Below, piece by piece: positions 1-13,400 of a stretch of 19,099 nt of DNA. The stretch comes from Phoronis ovalis (Eukaryota > Phoronida > Phoronidae), in NCBI GenBank assembly GCA_028565635.1, contig JAOXYB010016443.1, forward strand, positions 1 to 19,099. The letters are read 5' to 3'. Each line of letters begins with the position of its first letter. The stretch's first letter is position 1. The position numbers and the translations under genes were made by a program. Under the pieces are notes generated by a model. That model was given only the letters and a program-made list of their open reading frames with translations, was not told the origin of the DNA and did no database searches.

Positions 1-1294
1 TATTTAAGAAAAATATTAAACATTGTATAGGAAACTGTTCTGCTTACAGAAAATAAAATAGAATGTAACTTGATTTTGATCTGACACAGATTTGCTAACC
101 TGTTTAGTGAGGAATCTGTTTTAAACAAAATGATGACTATTTTAATTTTAATTCTGCCGGTGCAAAACTGTGTGTTTACTTGTTTTGCATAAGCTTTACT
201 TCTCTTATTTCTAGAATGATTTCCATCCAAGTCAAAGCTACAAGATTGCGCTTCACACAGAAAAAAGTAATTTCACAAATCTATTTTAAGCATTGTGAAA
301 ACATTTTAAAAATTTATAAATATAAACCTATTATTAAAAAATATCAATAAAAATTACAAGCCAGTATGGTGCCAAACCACTTTTTACAGAAAATGTCATA
401 ATCTAGGCAGACACCTTGCCATATGGCGATAAGACAAATCATCACAATTAGTCACCTTTCATTTTTCTATTATCATGTATCTGAACTTCATAATATAAAA
501 TTAATATTTTACCTGTTCTGCTTTACAAAATGTTGACAAAAAGATAAGTGTTTCTGTCTTGTTTTACAAATTATAATGAACTAATATGTGGGTTTTTTAT
601 TCAACGTTCTTCTTCATCAAAAGTTAGGGTAATTAATACAATCACCATTAGTAGGCATAAAACTTCTATTAGTTTGAACATAGAAAAATAATTTGAACTT
701 TCATTGTTGCTTATATTTGAAGGGTTACTAGTTAAGCTATTAAAAATTGAAGTGTAATCAAAATTTAAAAATGGAATAAAGTAGATAATAATGCTGGAAA
801 GCAACATAAATATTTTTATTGCATAAGCAAGTCTTAAGTACAGTTATCAATAAATGTCAAATTACTAATTGCATAAATTTTGCTAATAATTTAGTATCAT
901 TTAACCAATATTAATGGTGATATCCATAGAAATTCTAGCATGACAGTCTAATGTTTTACTAATTTAAACCAAACACACGCTATTTTACCATTAATTTTGA
1001 GGGTAATTTTCTCATCTGCTGGCATTTTTTAAAAGCAGTTTGCGCCTCAGATGTTAAGCCACGAAGCCAAAAATTGTTTTCAGTTTCACATAAATCCTAT
1101 ATTCTATGCCTGCGTGTTAGAAATCATTCGGCGCGTGAATATTAGACAAAAAGGCATCATAACATTTCATTAAGTAGGCAAAACATTCTTACGTTTCGTA
1201 ACTTGTTTTAGTTTATCATTTAAAAAACAAATATGATGTATTAAAAAAGAAACAAGTACGGTCTTAATTTACGCAGTTGCGTGGGTGATCTTAC
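1..1294 (-). other. EBF intron 4, partial
   Basis: This AT-rich non-coding stretch begins with the GTAAGA donor at 1294 and runs off the left edge. It contains no recognisable COE exon, tRNA or repeat. The short open frame at 601-807 on the minus strand has low-complexity AT-rich codon content and no family resemblance. Confidence 0.8.
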
Positions 1295-4821
<3,527 letters not shown>

Positions 4822-6320
4822 GTTGAAATATCCAAACTAATTCTACAGACTGTTAATACTGTCAAGTTTTCAGAAATAATCGTCGCGTGTATAATTCTCT
4901 TAAGCTACCGGCTACAGATGTATCAGGCTAAATGCATGCGTGTTTTAGCGAACGAATTAAATATACCCGCGGAAAATGTAACTTGATACCAGAATCTCTC
5001 TAATTTTAACTTCTACAAATTCTTGGTTGAAATTGTAGGATAATTCGCGTGGTTTCTCCAAACATTGGTCTATTGAGAATATGAGAGTCTATTATGAACT
5101 CCCAGAAGTCGTTTAAAAACCCTAGAGAAATAAACTCTACACTTTCTGCCTGGAATATTCATTATCCAATCAATTCGAAGAAAGTGAGAATGGTACCCCT
5201 CCTTTATGGTAAAGTCTATTTCTGTAAGGTGGGTTAAATATCTAATATATGTTTGAAATGCGATTTCTGTTAATATTAATGTTAAAGCACGAGTCTTAGT
5301 TTCATAAAATATTGTCTTTTAAGGTAGAAAGGGCAAATAATGAAGATTGGTTGTATATTTCGTTCTCAAACGATATTAATAAATACGTACACCCCTTAGA
5401 ATTGGCATAATGGAATAATTCAGCTGTCATTGAGCTCCTCCTATTCCAAAAATAAACCAATCAGAAATCAGGGATGTCGCTGATTATTACAGCCATCCTT
5501 TTGTACTTCTGTTTATTGTGTTTATCATTCATCAATAAACTACCTAACAGAATTTTAATGCGCCACGCGACTCGCATATTTTAGTAGCTGTCTTTAAATG
5601 ATTTGGTATTTTATTCTTCTAAATTGAATTTTAAAATGTCACCGATGATTAATTTATTTAATTGGTATATCAAGGTATGTAGGGAAGCATTGGAAATGTT
5701 TATTTTTTGTTTTTTAAAATATCAGCATAAATGTTCATGCGATCTTATTTCCTACAGTTAGTAGGACTGATGAAGGTCTTGTGATAAGACCGAAAGCTCT
5801 CATGGCTTAATAAGTATGATTCAGTTTTGGACTAAAATTTGTGTTTGATATGTTTTTTAAAATGTTTTTATAAAAAAAAAACAGCACTTTATATTTAACA
5901 AATATCGTTAAAGTATATTCCGATCCATATGACAAGCTGGTAGATAACTTCGGTTTTGTTCCCCGACTCTCTTCAATACTATTGCAACTACACTGGATTT
6001 AAACAACATACGTTTAAACATATGTGTATTGTTTACAAAAGTAAAACAAATCTTTATTTTGTAGATTTCATAATATTGTGAAAAAATACGCATTTTTAAT
6101 CTGCAAAAATAATATTGTTTTAATTAGCGAATTTGTAATTGTCCTATACAGCTGAAACATTTTAAAATTTCTGTTTTATATGGAGAATATTTATTTCAAA
6201 ATCTTTCAGTGCTTTTAAAACATGACACACTTTAGAGTTTATAATAACTGTTCGCCATACTTGTTTTGGGGAAACATGTTTATTTTACTAAAAATAAAAT
6301 ATTAGTAAATATTACAATTA
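4822..6320. other. upstream region of EBF; no gene seen
   Basis: This stretch should hold the EBF 5' UTR and proximal promoter. No clear TATA box or initiator can be assigned. An inverted CCAAT motif (CCAATCAG on the plus strand near 5456) and an E-box CAGCTG near 5421 lie together at 5415-5465, but this is weak evidence. The hammerhead-like motif near 5750-5810 is listed separately. The short minus-strand open frame at 5908-6093 has no recognisable product. Confidence 0.5.
5751..5807 (+). other. hammerhead-ribozyme-like motif (probably a retroelement remnant)
   Basis: The motif CTGATGA (5767-5773) is followed by a perfect 6-bp hairpin, GGTCTT/AAGACC (5775-5780 with 5786-5791), and then GAAA (5792-5795). 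This is the order of the hammerhead core. A perfect hairpin TCCTAC/GTAGGA lies directly before CTGATGA and could be stem I. After GAAA, a short A-G-C/G-C-U pairing could form a minimal stem III. Against function: one extra A (5774) sits between the CUGAUGA box and stem II, and the stem I and stem III options do not combine with a cleavage triplet in one standard fold. Similar CTGATGAAGG...CCGAAA stem-loops occur in animal repeats such as Penelope-like elements. Confidence 0.35.
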
Positions 6321-6393
6321 TGATTCCGCCCGGTTTCGAACTGGGGACCTTCTGCGTGTTAGACAGATGTGATAACCACTACACCACGGAATC
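6321..6393 (-). tRNA. tRNA-Val (AAC), diverged copy
   Basis: A 73-base cloverleaf with acceptor stem GATTCCG/CGGAATC, discriminator A, D-arm TGGTGTAGTGGTTATC and anticodon loop CTAACAC (anticodon AAC). The T-loop TTCGAAA is intact, but the T-stem has one A-C mismatch (CCCAG with CCGGG). The anticodon stem has a G-T pair where the other copies have G-C. It is the oldest-looking full-length copy and may be functional or decaying. An oligo-T run about 25 bases downstream could end transcription. Confidence 0.75.
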
Positions 6394-6519
6394 AACTATA
6401 TACATAAAGATTTCTTCCCGAACTCTTTCATAGTTAAAATAAACATGAATTACTTTCGAGTACTTAATACTTTGTTTAGAGAAAACATTTTCATTACAAG
6501 ATAAATAAAATCAAAGCTA

Positions 6520-6560
6520 TGATTCCGCTGGGTATCGAACCGGCGACATTCTGCGGAATC
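6520..6560 (-). pseudogene. deleted tRNA-Val pseudogene
   Basis: Only the 3' acceptor strand, a T-arm with substitutions and part of the anticodon stem remain, joined directly to a GATTCCG-like 5' end. The D-arm and anticodon loop are missing (about 32 bases deleted). The flanks still match the neighbouring repeat units, so it is a decayed member of the tandem cluster. Confidence 0.8.
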
Positions 6561-6667
6561 AGCGACATTATAATAAATTCTACTTGACGTTTTTCGAGTG
6601 CTTAATAATTCTGCTGAAAGGAAACAATTTCATTTCAAGCAAAATAATAGATACAAAATCAAAACTT

Positions 6668-6740
6668 TGATTCCGCCCGGTTTCGAACCGGGGACCTTCT
6701 GCGTGTTAGGCAGATGCGATAACCACTACACCACGGAATC
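6668..6740 (-). tRNA. tRNA-Val (AAC)
   Basis: A complete 73-base tRNA: 7-bp acceptor stem GATTCCG/CGGAATC with discriminator A, A-box TGGTGTAGTGGTTATC, anticodon stem TCTGC/GCAGA around loop CTAACAC (anticodon AAC), and B-box GGTTCGAAACC in a fully paired T-arm. A TTTT terminator follows within about ten bases. It decodes GUU (and, after A34 to inosine editing, GUC and GUA) valine codons. Confidence 0.95.
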
Positions 6741-6917
6741 GGCTTGTTGATCTGTGGTACAACAATATCTGTTTCACCTATATATTCCCTCGGACTTTCT
6801 CCACTGCTATATATATTAGAATAACAATGGGCTCTTAAAAACCTGTTATATACTTAATACTTTGTTTACAGAAAACATTACCATTTCAAGAAAAATAAAG
6901 TATGAAAAAAGAAACTA

Positions 6918-6990
6918 TGATTCCGCCCGGTTTCGAACCGGGGACCTTCTGCGTGTTAGGCAGATGCGATAACCACTACACCACGGAATC
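6918..6990 (-). tRNA. tRNA-Val (AAC)
   Basis: The mature sequence is identical to the copy at 6668-6740, and the 5' flank is almost the same. A T7 terminator lies about 8 bases downstream on the minus strand. It is part of the ~250-base tandem unit. Confidence 0.95.
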
Positions 6991-7167
6991 GGCTTGTTGA
7001 TCTGTGGTACAACAATATCTGTTTCACCTAAATATTCCCTCGGACTTTCTCCACTGCTATATATATTAAAATAACAATGGGATCTTAAAAACCTGTTATA
7101 TACTTAATACTTTGTTTACAGAAAACATTACCATTTCAAGAAAAATAAAGTATAAAAAAAGAAACTA

Positions 7168-7240
7168 TGATTCCGCCCGGTTTCGAACCGGGGACCTTCT
7201 GCGTGTTAGGCAGATGTGATAACCACTACACCACGGAATC
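7168..7240 (-). tRNA. tRNA-Val (AAC)
   Basis: This copy differs from those at 6668 and 6918 only by A for G at the D-arm/anticodon-stem junction (position 26). All stems are intact and a T7 terminator follows. Confidence 0.95.
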
Positions 7241-7424
7241 GGCTTGTAGATCTGTGGTACAACAATATATGTTTCATAATTCACCTAAATATTCCCTCGG
7301 ACTTTCTCCACTGCTATATATAATAAAATAACAAAGGGGTCTTCAAAACCTGTTATATACTTAATACTTTGTTTACAGAAAACATTACCATTTCAAGAAA
7401 AATAAAGTATAAAAAAAGAAACTA

Positions 7425-7497
7425 TGATTCCGCCCGGTTTCGAACCGGGGACCTTCTGCGTGTTAGGCAGATGTGATAACCACTACACCACGGAATC
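7425..7497 (-). tRNA. tRNA-Val (AAC)
   Basis: Identical in its mature part to the copy at 7168-7240, with a T7 terminator downstream. Its 5' flank matches the other units for about 100 bases, with a small deletion near 7553, before ending near 7593. It is therefore the outermost unit of the cluster. Confidence 0.95.
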
Positions 7498-8440
7498 GGC
7501 TTGTAAATCTGTGGTACAACAATATATGTTTCACCTAAATATTCCCTCGGACTATGTATTAAACTAACAGGGCTCTTAAAAACCTGTTATATGTCCTGAA
7601 ATAATTTCCATTATCTAGATCATAATCCCTTCAGGTACACGTCATAAGCAGCATAGGTCTCTTCTGTATGATGTCATACTGTGATAACACCATTTCATGC
7701 CAATTGACTCAGAAATTAAACCTACCGATCCGAAACTTACAAGTGTTATTTTAGTCAGCCACAGAAAAGGCTGGTATAAATTGCTTAAAGGTAATATTAA
7801 AGTGTTCATATAATATTTTAAAATATAGCTGGAGAAGATTTCCGTGTCTGATAAAATTGGCTTATCATAGGGTTAAATAAATGAAAAGAACTTGAACAAG
7901 CGCAAAGAATGATTTATAAAGAACAGAAAAACTTGAATGCTTATTTGAAATAACCTAAAAATTTAGCTGTAACTAGAAACAAATTCTGATGAAGATGTGA
8001 CGTTTGTTTTCTCTACCGTTAAATGTTTTCTGTTAAATTATCTGCTTTTTATTCACCCCGTTACTGATTGGGAAACAATAACAGATAAGTAATGGATGCG
8101 AAACAGATTTCGGAGTTTAATAGATTTTTTGTTAGAAGATAAAACCGACCCGGTAGAACAACACCAAATTAATTTCAATAGAAAAGATGACTTTTATTAA
8201 AAACATGTATATAATACATTATGATAAATAACACATTGTGATCAGATAGAGAAAATGAATCTATTAATACGCAAACTTGTTGTTTTTTATATTTTGCGTA
8301 TGTTGTTAAAAACCTCTCTGTAGTACTATTCACTTACTTCGACCAGTACGCCCTCTATGGAAGAGAACACACGATGAGCTTTCCAGAAATTATTTCAGTC
8401 ACGTTTTATGTAATTCTAGAGGATCACGTTTTGATTAGTG

Positions 8441-8454
8441 GCTCCCTCTGCTGG
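8441..8454 (-). promoter_or_regulatory. CTCF-like motif
   Basis: On the minus strand CCAGCAGAGGGAGC matches the bilaterian CTCF core CCASYAGRKGGCRS at 13 of 14 positions. A weaker related half-site, CCATAGAGGGCG, lies at 8349-8360. This is a motif match only. Confidence 0.4.
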
Positions 8455-8829
8455 GATCAAATAACAATGGAAACACTCGGAAAGGAAACCGCGTATTGTC
8501 GTTGCGTGGATTGAGAAACACTTTTTTTTTTTTATAAATGGTTACATGCAAGAAGTTGAAATTAATAATAATATTTATATTGAAATGTTTCCCATGTTAA
8601 ACTTGCATATAATTCTTCTCTAAGTTGACATCATATTTTGAAAGAAATCTTCAAAAATAATCCGTGTTAAGCTTTTTTAGGAAAAGATAGAATTATTTGT
8701 GTCAGAGGAATAGAATTAACACTGTATGATGTTCATGTTTAGTTTTAGAAGAAGATAGGACACTGAATAGATTTCGTATGATATGGATAATGTAAAAGGA
8801 GGTTAAGAATGTATGATCAAAGATGGGCA

Positions 8830-8893
8830 GATACGGGAGCATAACAATTCTCTGTTTAGGGGTGGATACGGGAGCATAACAATTCTCTATTTA
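8830..8893 (+). repeat. two-copy direct repeat, period 35
   Basis: GATACGGGAGCATAACAATT followed by CTCTGTTTA or CTCTATTTA occurs at 8830-8858 and again at 8865-8893, with a single mismatch over 29 bases. This is a recent local duplication. Confidence 0.9.
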
Positions 8894-8935
8894 AAACAAA
8901 CAGACATTTGTTTGCATATGATGTTTTAAGATACC

Positions 8936-8949
8936 TCGCCATCTAGTGG
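8936..8949 (-). promoter_or_regulatory. CTCF-like motif
   Basis: On the minus strand CCACTAGATGGCGA matches CCASYAGRKGGCRS at 13 of 14 positions, with only the last base off. Confidence 0.45.
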
Positions 8950-9331
8950 TAATTTTAAATAAAGAAATTAGTGAATTTATGACAGAATGTTAGGATTCTA
9001 TCTACTCGATGAATTATTAACTGTAGATAAATCTACTGCGAAAATTAAACAATGGTTCTTCCATGTAGGTTTGTTTACAGCTAGCCTATCACAGTAATAT
9101 TATACAACTATGTTTTTGTTGGGTCAAATATATTTAAAATAAAAAAGTAATAAACATTATATTAGTAACAATTAATTATGAATATGACGACATCTATTTT
9201 ACATAAAACTTTAATCATCAAACCTATGTAAAAAAATAATTTTGTGATTAATTCTAGAAAAATAATTAATTAAAACAGCACACAAACGCATATTTTTAAA
9301 TTCTGCAGCATCTAGCTACAGATAGGTAATT

Positions 9332-9345
9332 ACAGCAGAGGGCGC
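9332..9345 (+). promoter_or_regulatory. CTCF-like motif
   Basis: On the plus strand ACAGCAGAGGGCGC matches CCASYAGRKGGCRS at 13 of 14 positions. Its orientation is opposite to the two sites at 8441 and 8936. Confidence 0.45.
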
Positions 9346-9373
9346 TTACGCAGGTTATTGTTATTAGAACGTT

Positions 9374-9526
9374 TTAGGTAGATTTCCGAGTTATGCTCTT
9401 CCGTATATACGAAATACTGGATTGTGATGCGCTAAAATGACGTCAGAAAAATCTGAGTAAGTTACAAACTGTCACAAACCAGTATACTTGGTACTTTATC
9501 GGGAGAGCATAACTCGGAAACCTACT
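9374..9526. mobile_element. MITE-like element with ~25-bp inverted repeats
   Basis: The left end GTAGATTTCCGAGTTATGCT (9378 on) and the right end, read on the minus strand as GTAGGTTTCCGAGTTATGCT (from 9525 down), are inverted copies. They extend through CTCTTCCG/CTCTCCCG. A second internal pair, ATACTGG/CCAGTAT, strengthens the palindrome. The element is about 150 bases with no coding capacity. I could not fix a target duplication, so the exact ends and superfamily are uncertain. Confidence 0.7.
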
Positions 9527-9903
9527 GTAATATAATCGGGACTGCAAAGGCAATTTAGTGCTTAGGGACAATATTAATCATTTGTCCCACAGTTAAGAGC
9601 AATGCGCGACATGAAATGTTACTCTTTCACGCAAAAGTAGTTAAATACATACGGAAAGGATAGGTGACATATAACTAATGCTCTTTACTGATACGCAAAT
9701 GAATTCTAAATGAAGAATTGAATATCTGCCGAACGTCTGGTATTATTAGCGCTTGACCATCGCTTGACCACAACAAAAATAGACAAGTGTTTTAATAAAA
9801 TGTTAAAAATGTGAAGAATAGCATTTTACCATTGTACTACATAAATGTAAATTAATGTAAAACACAAGTTATGTGTCGTGTATATAACTATAAAGGTAAA
9901 CAC

Positions 9904-10122
9904 TAGATTTGCTCAAGTCCTTGTGGACTTTAAAAAAAAAATTTAATGTTTATTTCTCTTTTTTTTTTACTATCATATATATGGTGGACTCAACATATAT
10001 ATGATAGTAAGAAAAAAAAAAATTTCGAGATAATTAAAAACACTGATGTAAAATACATAAAAAAGAGAAATAAAATTTTTTTTTTTTTTTTTTTTAAGTT
10101 CACAAGGACTTGAGCAAGTCTA
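9904..10122. mobile_element. 219-bp MITE with 9-bp target-site duplication
   Basis: The terminal inverted repeats begin TAGATTTGCTCAAGTCC (left) and TAGACTTGCTCAAGTCC (right, minus strand). They match at 25 of 27 bases and continue through A/T tracts and TTTATTTCTCTTTTTT. The flanks carry the exact direct repeat GGTAAACAC (9895-9903 and 10123-10131). The centre is a second palindrome: perfect 17-bp arms 9967-9983 and 9994-10010 around a 10-base loop. A 9-bp duplication is typical of Mutator-like elements, but the superfamily is inference. It lies 67 bases beyond the stop codon of the Hint-domain gene. Confidence 0.88.
9949..9954 (-). terminator. candidate polyadenylation signal AATAAA of the Hint-domain gene
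   Basis: Read on the minus strand, AATAAA lies about 235 bases after the stop codon at 10189 and is the first such hexamer I find there. It sits inside the left arm of the MITE, so the transposon may supply the 3' end of the mRNA. Confidence 0.4.
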
Positions 10123-10188
10123 GGTAAACACTTGAAAGCAATTTCATGCCTTCGTATGATTCTCATACAGTAGAAGCTGATCCGTGGA

Positions 10189-10461
10189 TTATTTATCATC
10201 GTCTGCGTGATCCGTATGGTAGTTATCCAACCACTCCTGAGGAGGCGCTGTGATTGTAGCTATAAACGTCTTTCCGGTTCCGCTCACGTAAAGATCAGCC
10301 GGTGTGGGCTTTGGTTTCGGCTTCTCTCGGTGCATGAAGATATCGACCAGTGCTAACACCAAGCCGACGACAGCGCAAGCAATACCGATTATTGGGATCG
10401 CGATCGATGAAATGAATAATCCGGCGGCAGCAGCGAAAAAGGCAATCCCGATGCATATTCC
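10189..10461 (-). CDS. Hint-domain gene, terminal exon 5 (hydrophobic hairpin and tail)
   Basis: After a textbook acceptor, TTTTTTCTTTGCAG, the exon encodes 90 residues (1375-1464) and a TAA stop. Residues 1376-1417 are almost entirely Ile/Ala/Val/Gly/Leu with a proline at 1397, long enough for a helical hairpin crossing a membrane twice. A basic, proline-rich stretch HREKPKPKPTPADL follows, then an acidic HADDDK end. Hydrophobic hairpin plus basic tail resembles membrane-inserting segments, but no specific family is assigned. Confidence 0.8.
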   Translation of the reverse strand, partial: GICIGIAFFAAAAGLFISSIAIPIIGIACAVVGLVLALVDIFMHREKPKPKPTPADLYVSGTGKTFIATITAPPQEWLDNYHTDHADDDK

Positions 10462-13400
10462 CTGCAAAGAAAAAAGAGTTTTGAGAATGGATGTTTTTGT
10501 TATATCTAAGTCTGTTATGCTGTATATGACCACTTACTGAGTATATGCATATACAGCACCAGGTATAATTACTTCGGGTCGCTAGCTATTTAGAATTGTA
10601 CTTTTCATATTTCAGGTTAGTCTGGCTCAAGTAGTCTGCCTGGCCAAATATTTTATTTTAATATAAATCATTAGTTTGAGAAAATCTTTATACAACACAA
10701 AATTTAAAATGATTTGATAAAAAAAATTCAAAACTGCAACATGTAAAGTAATGAATAAAATTCAAGTTTTAATGATTATTAAAGATAATCAAAATAAAAA
10801 TTAATAACATTATTAAAAAAATTCACAGTAGTAAAACAAATCATTTTAGACTTGTGCAGGTCCAATTTTAGATATAAACTCAGGCAGCCTTTTTCATTTG
10901 TTGTGGTATAATTTCGGGTAAGTATTTGTGTTTTATCTGGCTGTATGATGAATACATCTTACCCAACAGATAAAATTGCGTATACGTGGCGCGTAATTTT
11001 AATTTTTATCCAAGGTTTAACTATAGGTCATTATTTTGCCATAAGTCGTGATTCCAACCAGTAGGCATACATTCGGGTCATGATTTTTCCATAGGTACAA
11101 GTTTGGGTCTTGATTTTAGCATAGGTATATAAGTTTGGGTTTGGTATTTTGTATAATTTGGTATAATTTCGTGCCTATTTTTTAGTTCTACCTAGGTATA
11201 AGTTCGGGTCATGATTTTTTAGGTCCGGTGGCACATCCCCATCCACCTACATGAACACCAAGTAGCCCCACTGGACAGTGGCACGCGGCTTATCCAGAGA
11301 ACTTCCTAGTCTGTCACAGTTTTTTGTGAATCAGACTTTATGCGAGAATCATAAATGCGTTGCTCTTTTTCCAGTCAGTGTGAGTTTACAGATACTAGTA
11401 TACGGTATGCCGGCCCAATCGAACGGTACTCATCACCTTAGTATGTTATTTTAAGTAAGTAGCTAAACTTATTGTGGTAAAAATTCTCTATTCTATTGCA
11501 ATACTATAAGGGATATATGCCGCATTGCACAATAAACACCATCTATGGGTCACGTGGTATTATACGCGTAGAAACGTGGCTACACTGTAGCTCAGTAACG
11601 AGTGCTTCAGTACGGTGTTTTAGTGTGACGAAGCATTTTAATTGATTAGACGGCACTTGTAGTTAGAATTGAAAATTTCAAATTGGCAAGTAATTATCTG
11701 TACTACTTGTAAAGGAGTGCTTATTTATGGGTTCTAAGTTATTTATGTAACCACCTATTCCTAATTGATATATGGCGACGAATGTTGATGCAACGTCACA
11801 TTACTTTACTGTAACAGTTATAATATAAATTATCCCCCCCTTTTTCTGGTATTAAAGACTTCCTAATTTGCAGATAACATGCATTAATTATGATAATACT
11901 AATATTCACTAATAGGAACGTGCAGGGACAGCGACACCTATATTTGCGGCGTTTTTATAATGTAGTTGTTGTATACCATTCACTAATAATTCATTTTTAT
12001 TTCTGATTAAAAATAATATCAACATTTCAAATGCGATCAGACTTTGACAAAAACATATCTCGGTAACATTGCAGGACACTGCCTTATAATATCTACCTGC
12101 ATTATGTCCAGTCCTTTCTGAACATCAGAAGCGTTATTTTTAAAATCTCTGGCGATTTGGAATCCAATAGCTACTGCAGCGAATCCCAACGCTATCACCG
12201 TTGTTACCTGAGCAATGGCTTCCGTAATAGCAAAGAACCTTGTCCAGTTACTTAGGGTCTGTGCGGCATCCGCTCCAGCCTCTGCAGCAACCTCACCTAT
12301 CACTCCTTCAACAGAGGCACCGCTAGCTGATAAATTAAAATGGAATGAATTTTAAAAAATACATTATACAACAATCACATCTTAACAAATAAAGATGTAA
12401 AATTAAGGTTAATAAAGGCTAAACAGCTAGAATGTTGTTTAGTTTATTATTCAACCAGGTAACAGGAGGTGTTTTTAGATAGTCAGATAGTTCCCTGCCT
12501 GAACTCTTATCAATAATACAAATGTGGAGCTAGAATATTAATGTTCGTGTTAAATCCCAATTTCCCATTAACTCTTACTTCTATGCGGAATTGGTGCTTT
12601 TTCAAACCCAATCCTATTTTTAATATAATAAAGTTAAGTAATCGCTATTTTGCAGGCTCTGAAACGCGCAAGAGAAAGTTAGGAGAGAAGGTGGTTACTT
12701 AAGTGCACGCCTGGGGAATTAGGAGAGGGATGTGATTACTTAAATATAGGGGCGGTTACCGATTCACCATTCCTATAAATCCTGGGTTTACAGGAACGGT
12801 AAACCGAAGTGGAAACATTAAAAGCAACCTCATTATCATTTTCCTGCAGTACACGCGTCATAATTACGTCACATAAAAGGTTACTTACTGTTAGCGAAAT
12901 CTTGCATTTCAATTTCCACGGCTCTGACCATATTTGGATTTCGTCGAGCTTTTATCCAATCAGCAAGCTGTCCAAAAGTTGATCTCCCTGTTCTGCAGGA
13001 AGCCTGAACTCCTTTGAGAAAATCCGGAATCTTGGATATACTCGTAAAGGTGAATGCAACCGTATTCGCTACAGCGGAGGCTTTTTCTTCTGGTTTCAAA
13101 TCTTTCCAATCCAGGAATGTTTGGACAGTGAAAAACAAACTCATCCCCCAAGCGCTCATAGTTATGGTGCTTGATAAGAATTTACCAGTAAACGTCAATT
13201 TGGGGTGATCGGCCATCCACTTATTCACGCTTTTCGTTAGTTTGTCCCACATTGGTCCCCTTGTCATATTGAATATTGTCATAGTTTCACTAATGAAGTC
13301 GCCAATACTAGTTATCACTGCATGGGCCGTTACTTCCGCGTCAGCTGACATCTCAATATTAAGTTCCCTTGCACAATCTTCTAATTCTTTATTAAGCTGC

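Larger units (their letters stand above)
6440..7593. repeat. tandem array of ~250-base tRNA-Val units
   Basis: The last four tRNA genes are spaced 250, 250 and 257 bases apart. The whole unit is repeated, not just the tRNA: each intergenic stretch has ATCTGTGGTACAACAATAT, TATTCCCTCGGACT and CTTAATACTTTGTTTACAG. Units around 6520 and 6668 are shorter (199- and 148-base spacings) and more diverged. The array grew by segmental duplication, with the newest copies to the right. Confidence 0.9.
7600..9373. other. intergenic region between tRNA cluster and MITEs; no gene seen
   Basis: AT-rich sequence without a supportable coding exon. It contains a two-copy direct repeat at 8830-8893 and three CTCF-like motifs, listed separately. 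A poly-T tract lies near 8521-8533. Confidence 0.6.

Noticed and set aside
6520-6560. Functional tRNA-Val gene
   Set aside because: The D-arm and anticodon loop are deleted.
9990-10199. Minus-strand open frame of 69 codons rich in Lys and Phe
   Set aside because: It is translation of the poly-A/poly-T arms of the MITE.
10256-10290. VSGTGKTF as an ATP-binding Walker A loop
   Set aside because: The glycine spacing GxxxxGK[ST] is not met and the segment follows a membrane hairpin; no nucleotide-binding fold is visible around it.
10189-10533. Separate small gene starting upstream of 10461
   Set aside because: The first 24 codons run through the polypyrimidine acceptor tract, and the remainder joins exon 4 in phase 0, so it is the last exon of the Hint gene.
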